NCBI GenBank assembly: GCA_025603075.1
Contig: MU626373.1
Span: 1 to 64,000, forward strand
DNA: 64,000 nucleotides
From: Neoconidiobolus thromboides FSU 785
Taxonomy: Eukaryota; Entomophthoromycota; Entomophthoromycetes; Entomophthorales; Neoconidiobolaceae
Reading direction: 5' to 3'
Notes under the pieces: generated by a model
Databases searched by the model: none
The model's input: only the letters and a program-made list of their open reading frames with translations
What the model was told of the DNA's origin: nothing
Shown here: positions 24,158-35,364 of the stretch, in pieces
How positions within the stretch are numbered: position 1 is the stretch's first letter
How the letters are laid out: each line of letters begins with the position of its first letter
Made by a program: the position numbers and the translations under genes

Positions 24158-25552
24158 GGCAGCTTGATTAACTAACCACTTATTTATTTAATTATTAAAT
24201 TAAACGCCACATTTAGCTTTGTTGTTTTTTATGATATTTATTTTATCAAGTTTGTTTATTTAAAGTTAGATGATGATCTATTATAAAATATTTGTTAGCC
24301 GAATATTAATCTTATTCAACTTTTAAACAAAAATAAGTTATGCTTTACAGAGTAGTAAATTTTAAACAACAAATTGCTAATTTGAGTTTATGTAATTTGT
24401 ATTCAAGCTTATAAAATTTCATAGTAGCATTAAAGCCTTGATTGATTGCAGTGACTATAAGAATGTGACATAATCAAAACAAATAGTAGCCCAAATAATA
24501 TTTTAAACTTTTATTATGCTTAATAAGTAAAAGCTTATTAAATTGCAAAATAACACAAATTACAAGTTGATTAAAATTAAGGGTTTAGCCAAATATTGAC
24601 CTTTAATTGAAAACATGAATCCCTTCCTATGTTTAATTTGATAATATTTAAAATTAAACTAATACTTTTTATTAGTATTGGTTAGCTATAGTCATTATAC
24701 TATAAAACTGGATTTCAGTTTTTTTATATAAAAGTAATACTATAGATAATACAAGATCGTTATAATATTTTATAGATTTGGCTATCATGTGTTATAAAGT
24801 CCAACTGTTTGATGATCTAAAGACAGTAAATGATAGTGCTTAATCTAAATCACATACAAAGGGGTCCAGTTTAGTAAATAACCTTCAATATAATCAGAAT
24901 CATCAAAACTATATGAGGATGTATTTTTATTAAGAATTTTGCTAACAATCCTCCTACTCAATAATGCTTAAAAATGGAAAAGTAATGAAACCAAAAAAAA
25001 CATCCCCAATATACTACTTGGAAATGAAGATGTCATAAAACTACCTTAGCTTACGAATGTAACGAGTGACATATCCCAAGTACAAGGTACTAGAAAGCCT
25101 CAAAATAATTTAAAAAGGTCTCTGTTTTAATGATATCAGCTTACTATATGGTACATGAAATACTCAATAATATTATTAATTCAAAGAAGAGTGTGAGTGG
25201 ATTGAACTTCGCCCAGGACATTTTGTCACTTACTGGAATTGAAAATTGTAGAACTGAATTATACTACTATAACTCAAATCTCTTCTAGTAAAAAGGAATC
25301 GTAATTAAAGTTTTTAGATGCAAGCATTGAAAACAACAAGCCATTGTAGCCTTATAAACAGTCAAAAAAGGCTTTTAAATAAAATTAGATGTTTTAGCTT
25401 TATATTGAATTTATTTGTTTATCTAACCTTAGATTATAAGTTTTAAAATTCCTTTTTCTTTGAAAACTATTTTATTTGAAAAACAATCACAAAGATTTGT
25501 GATGAAACATTGGATAGGGTTAAAAGGTAATGGCTATTGAACTATTGCCTAC
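24158..25552. other. Intergenic region with one MITE
   Basis: AT-rich, convergent between the coiled-coil gene and DUF4436-like gene A. It holds MITE-like copy 5. A slightly less AT-rich stretch at ~25030-25340 has no ORF and no recognised similarity. Confidence 0.55.
24911..25013 (-). repeat. MITE-like element, copy 5
   Basis: From TATGAGGATGTATTTTTAT to AAAAAAAACATCCCCAATA, with core ATAATGCTTAAAAATGG. Both terminal inverted repeats are recognisable. Confidence 0.82.
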
Positions 25553-26524
25553 TTATTTGCATAAATCTGATACTGGTTTCCTCCATCTTAAGGCGTATGA
25601 GAATAAGTTGAACATAATACAAACAGCAATGATACCAATACACCAAAAGAAAGCAATATAGTCTGCAAGACAACCCATAACTGGAGAACTAGGTTGGGAA
25701 TTTCTAACAGTTGGTAAAGCGAAAAGAATAGAAACACCAACAGCTATTAAAGGAGGAGGTACTTCACGTCTTGATATAACATAATCATAGGTGATGATTC
25801 CATATGGGATAACTAATCCCCACATAACAGCCATTAAGAAAAACGAAAATGCTTGACTGGAACTAGGTGTAGCTAAGTCAATTGTAATAGCTATAGCATC
25901 TGGATTATTATAAGTACCAAGGAAATAATCTTCATTGTCGTCTTTAACTAGATATATTTCTACATGTGGAGTATGGCTTACTAAACTTTCATCAACATAT
26001 ATGGCTAGTGGAAGGGCTTCTTTTTTAGAACCTAAACAAATAGCAGTAAATAGACCAAAGTAAGATTCAAGTGGATAGTCACGAACAGTTCCATAAACTA
26101 TTGGAATAGTGAAACTGACGGTGTTGGTAGGTTGCCCTTTTATGATGATCTTCTTTTCATATAATAAATCACAAGTGATATTTTGATTTGAGGTATAAAA
26201 CTCATCAACATAATCATCGCCAAGCATTCGAAATCTAGCATTCAAATTAATTTTACGAGCTGGTGCTTCCACAGATTGGAATGAAAGGTATAGCGTAACA
26301 CCACTAAATGGTTTATTATCTTCAAGTTCATGTTCTGAAAATGTATATCCTTGAGATACATACACAGGTTCAAGGTTCTTGAGCTCTCTTGTATATGGGT
26401 CATGCATCTTGTTAATAACTGGGACTACAATGATACACCATAGAGATATACCTATAAACGAGAGAAATATTCTCCTGAGTCTTGTTGTGGACATAATCTT
26501 TCCATAGAAATCTTTGATTGACAT
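25553..26524 (-). CDS. DUF4436-like membrane protein, paralogue A
   Basis: Single exon, 323 residues. One hydrophobic segment near residues 17-38 (LSFIGISLWCIIVVPVI), a large ~180-residue probably extracytoplasmic region with a conserved FQSVEAPARKIN motif, and three C-terminal membrane segments (AFSFFLMAVMWGLVIPYG, PPLIAVGVSILFALP, FFWCIGIIAVCIMFNLF) with the signature SRREVPPPL and SPVMGCLADYIAFFW. This fits the DUF4436 pattern as I know it; the biochemical role is unknown. A paralogue of 324 residues lies at 58960-59934 on the other strand. The 3' third of the two genes is far more alike than the rest. The start is supported by the conserved N terminus of the paralogue. Confidence 0.85.
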   Translation of the reverse strand: MSIKDFYGKIMSTTRLRRIFLSFIGISLWCIIVVPVINKMHDPYTRELKNLEPVYVSQGYTFSEHELEDNKPFSGVTLYLSFQSVEAPARKINLNARFRMLGDDYVDEFYTSNQNITCDLLYEKKIIIKGQPTNTVSFTIPIVYGTVRDYPLESYFGLFTAICLGSKKEALPLAIYVDESLVSHTPHVEIYLVKDDNEDYFLGTYNNPDAIAITIDLATPSSSQAFSFFLMAVMWGLVIPYGIITYDYVISRREVPPPLIAVGVSILFALPTVRNSQPSSPVMGCLADYIAFFWCIGIIAVCIMFNLFSYALRWRKPVSDLCK

Positions 26525-28444
26525 TTTAGTCTGAATATATAGGTAACAAAAACTTTATTAAGCTTTGATTTTAGCTTTATCTTACTTTAGATATTTATAC
26601 CATTTTTTGAGGTAACTACTTTGGAACGCTATAAGAAATCCCGTATCTAAGGTTACTAAAACCTTGATTCATTGTTACTATACTGTATGCAAATATATGG
26701 TAAATTTTAAAGTAGTTTCCTTTCCTTGGGCATAAATGGTAGAAAAACCATGAATTAAATACCTTTCATTTATAAAAATTCAATTAGAGTAATTTTATGT
26801 CCTTGCCATAGTGGATTTGCCCAAAAGGGATGATTGATTTAGAAGTTACTCTAAAATTTCCAATAAAGATTGAAATAAAAGGGTTATCCCTGATGTGATT
26901 AGATTTTTATATTGTATTGCTTTGACAAGTCCTTTGTAAATCTTGGAAAGGTAAAAAAGCAAAGCGTCTTATTTCCTAAATCACAATAAACCGACTAGGA
27001 GAATAAGAGTGAGAGGTTAAAATATAGGACTGAAAAACAAAGTGTATGTATGCAAGTATGGATAAGTTAAAAAACTTGTCCACAGTTTCAGGTAGCTTTT
27101 TTACAGCTTATTTTAAGTTTAAATATAAAAATTATAAATCAATTCTTAAATTAAAAAAGGATAGCTTTAGCTACATTTAACCTTAATTTATAATTTTTTC
27201 ACATCTCAAAACTGAAAAAAACTAAACCTTGAATTTGAATTCATGTTCCTAATATACGTTGTACTCTTCTGCTTAATATACAAAATCTAATTCAACTATA
27301 TTAACATATGGCAAATATAGTGTTTTAAGTTTCCTCTCAGAAAGACAACTGTAGTCACTAGTATGTTATAAGAAATGATAGGCGATTTTTCTGAACATAA
27401 ATGTAATAAATAAAATAATAAATAAATTTAATCAATGTTCTCATAATGGTATTTTAGTAAAATAATGAGGTCCATAATTCAAATAATATTTGTAACTAAA
27501 AATTATATCAGTCAAGTTTATTGAATTTTGTTATCAAGATGATGTGATTTAACAAATTTAGAATTCTATATAAAAATAAAGCCATCAAAAAGGAGATTTA
27601 AGGGATCCCACATTATTGAATATTGTTCTTCTATCAAAAATTAACCTTTATTTACATTGTTTTAAGCTAAATTATTGTTATGAATAATTATATAGATAGT
27701 TTTACTGGTCTATAATCATTGTCATTCTATTTTAATTTTACTAAGTTTATTATAATAGTTTGAATCAATAAAAATAAATTGATAGGCATAATTTTTACGA
27801 AAATGTTTATTAAATTTGTATATTATATAAATAAATATAGATGACATACGCATACTCATACTTATTTAAATCAACTGAATAAGTTTAAAGTATCAGAATT
27901 TTTTAAACGAACAATTTTTTAAATAAAATAGTCATTTTTGTTTGTGCTTATTCTTTTATTGAATCCTGTAACTAGTTTAGTACTAATTTAAAATAACTCT
28001 CAAGATTTAATTAAAAATACCAAAAGATACTCTATTATTTTATTTTTTGCTCAAATTCGATATATCTAGTGTTTTTGTATCCTTAATACTTTTTTTGAAT
28101 CTCAAACTGTTGATTCCTAATACATTAAATAAATGAACAAAATTTCGATTGAACTTTTATATCTCTCTTTATCTATAAACTTAAATCAAAAATGCTTCAT
28201 TTTGAGTTATTAAATTATATTTAGATAACTATCAATATTAACGAGATCTAAGGTGTTAGTATATGTTATATAAAAATAAAATAGAATTCTATTCAATCAT
28301 TTGAATGATTACAAGGCTTTATTAAGATATCAGAGTACGAGGAAGTAGGAACATGTCGAAAAAATACTCATTCCTAATCGTCTTTGTATACTTTATATGT
28401 AAGAATCATTTACTTGTTAAGGAAGCTTGGAATCTTCAGTACTA

Positions 28445-28548
28445 TTTGGGGCTGTTTTTTTTGATTTCATTATTTTTCCGTTTTTTAAGCACTATTTGAG
28501 TGGAAAATTTGTTAGTAAAATTCTTAAACACAAAAATACATCCTCATT
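28445..28548 (+). repeat. MITE-like element, copy 6
   Basis: From ATTTGGGGCTGTTTTTTTTG to AAAATACATCCTCATTT, with core AAGCACTATTTGAGTGG. Well conserved. Confidence 0.85.
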
Positions 28549-28579
28549 TAATGATGGAAACATTGTGATTAGCTTTAAA

Positions 28580-28686
28580 ATATGAGGATGTATTTTTTTG
28601 TTTAAGGATTTTACTAACAATCTTTACACTCAGACAGTGCTTAAAAAAAGTGGAAAAGTAACAAAACCAAAAAAACGTCACCATAT
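28580..28686 (-). repeat. MITE-like element, copy 7
   Basis: From ATATGAGGATGTATTTTT to AAAAACGTCACCATATGGG. Its right end overlaps the start of copy 8 in the shared CCATATGGGG. Confidence 0.85.
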
Positions 28687-28788
28687 GGGGCTGTTTTTTT
28701 TAGTTTCATTATTTTTCCATTTTTTAAGCGCTATTTATGTGGAAAAATTGTCAGTAAAATCCTTAAATACAAAAATACATCCCCATAT
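28683..28788 (+). repeat. MITE-like element, copy 8
   Basis: From ATATGGGGCTG to AATACATCCCCATAT, with core AAGCGCTATTTATGTGG. It abuts copy 7 in inverted orientation, so 28580-28788 is a large imperfect inverted repeat. Confidence 0.85.
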
Positions 28789-28850
28789 GCTATTTTTACT
28801 ATAGTATCTGGAATTCTGTATATTGAAATGTCTTTTACTATTTTCAACCA

Positions 28851-28954
28851 ATATAAGGATATGTTTTTTTTAGATTCATCACTTCCATTTTTAAGTACTA
28901 TTTGAGCTGAAAAACTGTTAGTAAAATTCTCAAACATAAAAATACATCCTCATG
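28851..28954 (+). repeat. MITE-like element, copy 9
   Basis: From ATATAAGGATATG to AATACATCCTCATG, with core AAGTACTATTTGAGCTG; moderately diverged. Confidence 0.8.
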
Positions 28955-29076
28955 AATTAAAAATTATTAGGAGGATAGTAAAATAAAAAACGTTATTATA
29001 TATTAAAGTATATAGTTTAAAAAATAAAAGACAATTAATTTTATTAACTATTAATATAAAACTTTGGTGGAGGTAG

Positions 29077-32000
29077 TTAAGGTTTAGAATCAGGGATGAT
29101 GGTACGTACAGTAGGATGCATTAGCAAACCTTGGATTGTAGGATTAAACTTGATAGGTCTAAAACGTTGAGTGAGGAAGAATCTCAAGCTAGAGTAAAGC
29201 AACAGGACAGAACCAGTGAGAATCGGACCAACAAGAAAGACAAGGGGTACATTTGGTGAAAGGTTAAATACTGTATTGACCCCAGGACAATAAACAAGGA
29301 AGCCCATTAATACAAAACCAATTAAGAGACCGACAAAATTACGATAGTTAGTAAAAATATGTTTTCCAAATGGATAAGTGATTTTAGATTTACAGCAGAA
29401 CATATTAAAGGCTTGGATAATGACTACTGAAAAGGTATACACAGTCTCGAATTGGGCTAATATTTCTAACAATTCGCTTCGTTTAAATTGCTGCCCGTTA
29501 CTTACTGAAAATATAGTGTCACGATCTGGTAGATCCGAAAAGGCAAAGGTTTTTTGCAATTCAATAGAATCGTAAAAATTAATTCCACGATAACTTAGTA
29601 AAAAGAAAGAGCATACAGCAGCACCAGTAACTTCAATTATACCAGCTTCAAAGAAAGCCCAAGATATTAATTCGACATCAACAATAATCTCATTCTCGGT
29701 TTTTTCAAATAGCTCTTTCCAATAAGTTAATGTATATAGCCTTGAAATGCTATGAACGATCCTTTTAAAACTTGATACCTGAATTTCTTCCCCGGTTTCT
29801 GGATCTCTTTCAAGCTTAATCTCACGCGATTTTACTCTGCGGAATCTTTCTACTGACTCTTTAGTTACTGGTTTACGTGGTGCAAGCCTCATAAGCCCTG
29901 TCTTTGTCTCTGGTTTATCCCAAGCAAATGATAAAGCTAAGCAAAGTTCATAACCAAGATCAAGAGAAATAATCTGAAGCGAAGTCAAGAGTAATGGGAT
30001 AGGAACAGCAATATAAAGAAGCTGTGGAATAACCTCTGGCATTGTATGAGTTACTGTATATCTTATACTTTTTTTTAGATTTGCAAAGATAAGACGACCT
30101 TCTTCAATACCACGAATAGTCGAGGCAAAATTATCATCAAGTAAAATCATTGAAGCGGCTTCTTTAGACACATCCGAACCAGATTCATTCATTGCAATAC
30201 CAAGATCTGCTTTCTTTAAAGCTGGGGAATCATTAACACCATCACCAGTGACACCTACAATATGTCCCATAGATTGAGCACGTTTAACAATTTCAAGCTT
30301 ATGACGTGGTGAAGTACGAGCAAATATAATTTCATCTTTAGAAAAGATATTGTCCCATTCTTGGTCATTTAACGCGTCAATTTGTTCACCATGTATGACA
30401 ATAGCACCATATTCATCTTCACCAATAGATTCGATTGGACGTCCAGTTTTTTTGGCGACCATTTGTTTAGTATCAGAAAGCATCAAATTAATTTTACGAC
30501 CAATGGCTTCAGCAGTAAGTGGATGATCACCAGTTACCATCATTACGCGAATGCCTGCTGTTCTGCACATACCAATAGCTTCACGTACACCATGCTTTGG
30601 AGGATCCTCTAATGAAGTGAGACCAACAAAGGTTAAACCAGTTGTTGGGTAATTGTTAAGCTTCTTATCGAATACAAAATCTTTAGGGAACTGATCTCTT
30701 GGTAATAAAAGTTGAGCAAATGCAAGTACACGATGTCCTTTACCAGCCATAAGCTCATAAATTTCTTGGAACTGTGCTTTATGCTCTTCATTGAGTGGAA
30801 TAATTTGCCCTTCCATTAAAATAGTTGTACAAAGGCGTAATACTCTTTCTGGAGCACCTTTTAAGTAAAGGGTAAGATCGCCATTAGCATGAGGAATTTG
30901 ACTAATAGTCATTGCCCATTTGTTATCCGAATTGAATGGAATGTCAAAAACACGAGGGTATTTAGTTTGGAGCTCATCAAAATCGTTTTGGCTTTGAGCA
31001 GCAAATCGAATAAGACCAGCTTCGGTGGCATCACCAATAATTTCTCTTTTATCAACCGGTATATCAGTACGGTCAAATTTAGCTCTGGAATTTAATGAAC
31101 AGTTTAATAAAATTTCTTCCATTCCAGGAGAAGCTATTTGAACAGGATTGTCAGCATTTCCTAAATTTCTCAATGAAGAATAAAGCTTATTAGATGACCA
31201 CACGCTAGTAACAGTCATTTGGTTACGAGTGAGAGTTCCTGTTTTATCAGTGGCAAGGAGAGTAATTGCTCCCAAAGTTTCAACACCTTGAAGGTCCTTC
31301 ACCAAAACGTTTTGTTTAGCCATACGCTTAGCAGCAAAAGTAAGCAACATAGTTAAAGTAGCTGGAAGACCTTCTGGTACCCAACCACAAAAAACGCCTA
31401 CTCCAAAAGTTAAACAATCTTTTAAAGCCATACCACTGGTGAGTCCTAATAGGAAGAAAATAATCCCAGTCAAAAAAGCTACTGAGGCAACTAGCTTAAC
31501 ATAAATACTAATCTCTACTGAAAGTGGGGAAGGGTTCTTCTTTTCATTTGTTGTTAAACCAGCAATTTGACCTAACACAGTAGAATCACCAGTTTTAATT
31601 ATAATACCATAACCTTCACCAGCAACAACTAGGGTTCCGTTAAAACCAATATTATGCGCTTCAAGTGGGTTTTTCATATCGTTATCAACAGTACGTGACT
31701 GTGGTTCTGATTCTCCAGTAAGTGAAGAGTTGTCTACTTTCATTTCGGAAACATTAAATAGATATAAATCAGCAGGGATTTTATCACCCATACGAACAAA
31801 TACAATATCACCTGGGACTAAATCAGCTCCAGGAATTTGTGTTAATGATCCACCGCGTACTACACGGCATTGTTGAGGAATCATATTAAGAAAAGATTCT
31901 AAAGCATTTGCCGATTTTTGTAATTGAATAAACTCAATAATTGCATTAAGAATAGATACTCCAACTAATATAGCACCCACATAAGAAGAAGAAAAATTAT

Positions 32001-32286
32001 TGATAGGATCAATAGCAAAGATGATGAATGTCATCAAACCGGCTAGGATTAAGAGCACATTAAAAAGATTTAATAAACATTCGAGAAAGCGAACAATCGG
32101 GTGCTTTCTTTTAGCTGGACTTAATGTGTTTGGACCATATATCTCTTTAGCCTTTTCAATTTTTTCTAATGATAAACCTTGGCTTTCAGCTGGCTTAGAA
32201 GGATTAACGGAGGTCTCAAATTTTTTACATACATCTTCAAGTGGGAGTAAATGTTCCAGAATCTCAACTTGTTTAGCTTCTTTCAT
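29077..32286 (-). CDS. P-type cation ATPase, Na,K-ATPase-like (P2C-like)
   Basis: Single exon, 1069 residues. Family motifs in order: TGES (residues ~190-193), M4 WVPEGLPAT (~312-320), phosphorylation site DKTGTLT (Asp ~347), KGAPE, MVTGDHPLTA, TGDGVNDSPALKKAD hinge, and ten predicted membrane segments. The cytosolic N-terminal segment, the M4-M6 arrangement and total length fit animal-type Na,K/H,K alpha subunits better than SERCA, ENA or Pma1 pumps. At cation-site positions, M4 Glu and M5 Glu (MPEV) are kept. The M6 DLGTD motif reads DLGYE, and the M5 Ser-Asn just before Ile-Pro-Glu reads His-Thr. So it is probably a Na+/K+-transporting or related alkali-cation pump of the plasma membrane, with uncertain ion specificity. 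No beta-subunit gene is visible nearby. Confidence 0.9.
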   Translation of the reverse strand: MKEAKQVEILEHLLPLEDVCKKFETSVNPSKPAESQGLSLEKIEKAKEIYGPNTLSPAKRKHPIVRFLECLLNLFNVLLILAGLMTFIIFAIDPINNFSSSYVGAILVGVSILNAIIEFIQLQKSANALESFLNMIPQQCRVVRGGSLTQIPGADLVPGDIVFVRMGDKIPADLYLFNVSEMKVDNSSLTGESEPQSRTVDNDMKNPLEAHNIGFNGTLVVAGEGYGIIIKTGDSTVLGQIAGLTTNEKKNPSPLSVEISIYVKLVASVAFLTGIIFFLLGLTSGMALKDCLTFGVGVFCGWVPEGLPATLTMLLTFAAKRMAKQNVLVKDLQGVETLGAITLLATDKTGTLTRNQMTVTSVWSSNKLYSSLRNLGNADNPVQIASPGMEEILLNCSLNSRAKFDRTDIPVDKREIIGDATEAGLIRFAAQSQNDFDELQTKYPRVFDIPFNSDNKWAMTISQIPHANGDLTLYLKGAPERVLRLCTTILMEGQIIPLNEEHKAQFQEIYELMAGKGHRVLAFAQLLLPRDQFPKDFVFDKKLNNYPTTGLTFVGLTSLEDPPKHGVREAIGMCRTAGIRVMMVTGDHPLTAEAIGRKINLMLSDTKQMVAKKTGRPIESIGEDEYGAIVIHGEQIDALNDQEWDNIFSKDEIIFARTSPRHKLEIVKRAQSMGHIVGVTGDGVNDSPALKKADLGIAMNESGSDVSKEAASMILLDDNFASTIRGIEEGRLIFANLKKSIRYTVTHTMPEVIPQLLYIAVPIPLLLTSLQIISLDLGYELCLALSFAWDKPETKTGLMRLAPRKPVTKESVERFRRVKSREIKLERDPETGEEIQVSSFKRIVHSISRLYTLTYWKELFEKTENEIIVDVELISWAFFEAGIIEVTGAAVCSFFLLSYRGINFYDSIELQKTFAFSDLPDRDTIFSVSNGQQFKRSELLEILAQFETVYTFSVVIIQAFNMFCCKSKITYPFGKHIFTNYRNFVGLLIGFVLMGFLVYCPGVNTVFNLSPNVPLVFLVGPILTGSVLLLYSSLRFFLTQRFRPIKFNPTIQGLLMHPTVRTIIPDSKP

Positions 32287-34238
32287 TTTTTGAATAAATT
32301 ATAGTATAATACAAATAGTAAATCAAGATAAGTGGTGTATATAGTCAATCAAATTAAATAATGTATATTTTTGAACTGTACTTCTAAGGAATCTAAAACA
32401 AAGAATTGAATCTTTTAATATCTTTAGAGATAATTCCAGCACTTAAATATCATTCATGTCTCACCTTACCAGTGCTAATTGAACTTACATTATTTATCAT
32501 TGAAATGAAAATTAGAATTCTGATTAATGTTGAGTTTTAATGCAGAATATTCCATAACTACTTTTTAAGTTATATAATGTGGGGTTAATGTGGGTAATTT
32601 TTTGATGAGTAATATTTAACTACAATATTATTTTCATTGATGAAGCTTATAGTGAGTCAATCAAGGGGATTTTTTGCTTAAAGTGAGAATTGAAGGCTGG
32701 AGTTTGGTTGGAGTGGGGGGTAATTTAATTATTATTGGATCATCGAATGCTCTTTGCTATGTAAATTAATAACCTAAGAAGTTCTTACTATGGCTTATTT
32801 AAGAAAGCATTTAGTTGGTCAAGGTATACCCAAAGATGGGGTATAATGTACATAATTTCAGTATCATTGAAAAGGTAGTTTTATTTCATCAAATCATTTT
32901 CAAATTTTTTGTTCATAATTTTGCATTTTAATGTTGTGGAGATTTAAATATAAAATATTTGATTTTTAAGAATTTGATTTGCAAAATATTTAATCTTAGT
33001 TAGCTATATTTTATACTTATATTTAATGTGATATAAGCATCATATTTCTAGAGGACAATTAGGGCAATATCAATTTTAAAATGAAAAATTATTTTGAAAG
33101 TAAGGTTTTTATCTGAAATTCGGGGATTTTATAATTGAATCAAATTCTGTTTTAAAAAAAGAACTGATGTGCGTAACTAATTTTGTCACTTCTTGCGGAT
33201 ACTTTATTAGATATAAATTTCTAAAAATTTAATCAACTAAAGTTTTCTATCACTCCTATAATAATATAGGGATTTGGTCACCTTAAACCCCAAAGCTTAT
33301 AGTCTATCAAATATCATATTAGCTATGTTTTTATTTTGTCTTAACACTTCCCAAACATCCTTTAAAGCTTTTACTAAAAAGGTTCTGGTAAGCAACAGCT
33401 TACAGTATTTTTACACAACACTTATTTCAAGAAAAAGTAAGTAATTTGTAGTAAAGATTTGAATGATTGAAATAAAAACAAAGTTGAAAAATTGCAATAT
33501 ACGAGGGTAGGCCAAAAAGTTCAAGGAAAGTCAAAAAAAAGCTAAAGAAAATAAAAAGTATGTTTAAAAACTATATCTATTTTTGTATATACAAGTTTTT
33601 TAAAATAGCTTCTTAGTTTGTTTATTTTAAAAAAAACATTTTAACTAAAAGTCTAATTCAACTCTTAATATTTTATTTTTATTAAAGCATTCCTATAAAT
33701 TTATAAATAATACGATTTAAAAAAACTGAAATCTGAATAGTTAATGGTATTTTATTTGAATCAAATAGAACAGTTTCTCATTATTATTTTAATATTTTAG
33801 TAATATTGTTGAATTTTTTTAAATTTTAATGATTAAAAACTCTTCCTTGCATTTGTAATTGACTTATAAAAGCTGCTAATCTAACTATTTTAAAACTTTT
33901 CAAGGAGTATATCACATTTTTGTAGATTCTATTTACAAAAAACTAGACCTCCAGTATCTTTTTGTCTTCATCATTTTTAGATTTTTTAACTTACCTTGGT
34001 AAGCAAAACAATTATAGTTAAGGTCATAACTTCGTTATAAAATTTTGAGCAATTGTTAAAAAATACTTTTAATCAGTTTGACCTTTTTCTCAATAAAGTA
34101 TAATAGGTTAAAATACTGTACAATGTAATTTTAATGCTGATACTGTTTAAAATTTAGTACATGCTTATCACACTTTTTAGCAAAAGATATAAAAATCTTT
34201 AGAATTATTTATATAAAAATTCAAATTTGACTATTACT

Positions 34239-34342
34239 TGAGGCTGTTTTTTTTGGTTCCCTAACTTTTTCCATTTTTAAGCACTATTTGAGCGGAAAAA
34301 TTGTTAGTAAAATTATTAAGCAAAGACATGTATCCCCATTTA
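34239..34342 (+). repeat. MITE-like element, copy 10
   Basis: From TTGAGGCTGTTTTTTTTGG to ACATGTATCCCCATTTAT, with core AAGCACTATTTGAGCGG. Confidence 0.82.
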
Positions 34343-34481
34343 TATAAAAAAATCTTAATGTATTACCAAAAACTTTTGTTTAATTTAGTTAATTCAAAGT
34401 GTATAATTTTATAAAAATAGTTTCTATATTAAAAAACTAATCAAAGTTTTAATATAGCAATATAACGTAATAAAAAAGCTG

Positions 34482-34915
34482 TGAAGTCTGGTACTCAGTG
34501 ATTGGAGTCAAGAACAGCTATTGCTGGGTTGACTACACTATAAGTCGAAAGGTCTTAGTTTATGTGGCTAAGATAGACTTGAGTTATGAAGAATAGCACT
34601 TAATAGGTTACAGACTATGTAAGATAAATACAATAGACAATACTACTCTGGAATCTGCGTAAAATATTATCAGAAAGATTTAATGGCTTTATTAAAGGTA
34701 TGATAACACGAAGTAATTCAATTAAAAAGCCGCAGGTTGTTATGTTATAAAATCTACTTTATACCCTAACAAGTATGCATATCAAAACAGAGAGATAACG
34801 TCTTTCGGAATTACGTAGTAGAAATTTTCATAGTAAATTAAAATAAACGACTTGGGATTAATTATGTCTGAACTTGAGAATATAGCAACTTAAGTGATTT
34901 CTATGTTGATCATAG
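34482..34915 (-). repeat. LTR-like ~430-bp repeat, copy 2
   Basis: Reverse complement of the repeat at 681-1107 over its full length. It is flanked by AGCTG on both sides (34477-34481 and 34916-34920), a possible 5-bp target-site duplication, which is the usual size for LTR-retrotransposon insertion. On the minus strand it reads CTATGATCAA to CCAGACTTCA. No internal coding region is next to it, so a solo LTR or small non-autonomous element is likely. Confidence 0.65.
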
Positions 34916-35276
34916 AGCTGAAGAAGTGATATCCTACTACTTATGAACCTACTTTTAACAAAAAATTTAAAGTTTTAAAAAAATAATAACTACTATTTAT
35001 TTTATTAACTTTATTAACAAACTATTAAATATCATAAATACAAGTGAATATTATAAAAAGTTTTACTTAATTTTCAAAAGTGGTTTAATTTATAAATCAC
35101 TGCTTATGTAAAGAAAAATAAAAATGTTTTTTCACCCACTTATTTTTAAAATTTAGCTTAATCAGATAGTTTTAAAGAATTATAAAAAGTAAAAGTATAA
35201 TGGGATAATAAATAAACAAGACATTTTTATTTAAATTTATAATATTCATAGCTTAGTAACTCAAAACAATTCTTTT

Positions 35277-35308
35277 ATTTTTATTTTTTATTTTTTATTT
35301 TTTATTTT
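35277..35308. repeat. ATTTTT microsatellite
   Basis: About five tandem units of ATTTTT/TTTTTA in the gene desert. Ordinary simple-sequence repeat. Confidence 0.8.
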
Positions 35309-35364
35309 AAAAATCATAAATAATAATATTTAAATACTTTGCTATATTATGTGAAATATTGTTC

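Larger units (their letters stand above)
26525..29076. other. Intergenic region with MITE cluster
   Basis: About 2.5 kb between DUF4436-like gene A and the ATPase. 26525-28440 is AT-rich and empty of recognisable genes. 28445-28954 holds four MITE-like copies in close succession. Short reading frames here fall inside the MITEs and are not genes. Confidence 0.6.

Noticed and set aside
28598-28937. Short open frames on both strands near 28.6-28.9 kb that resemble each other
   Set aside because: They lie inside MITE-like copies 7-9; the similarity is that of the repeat, not of a protein family.
29378-32293. Several antisense open frames across the ATPase gene
   Set aside because: Shadows of a long conserved ORF; none has family features.
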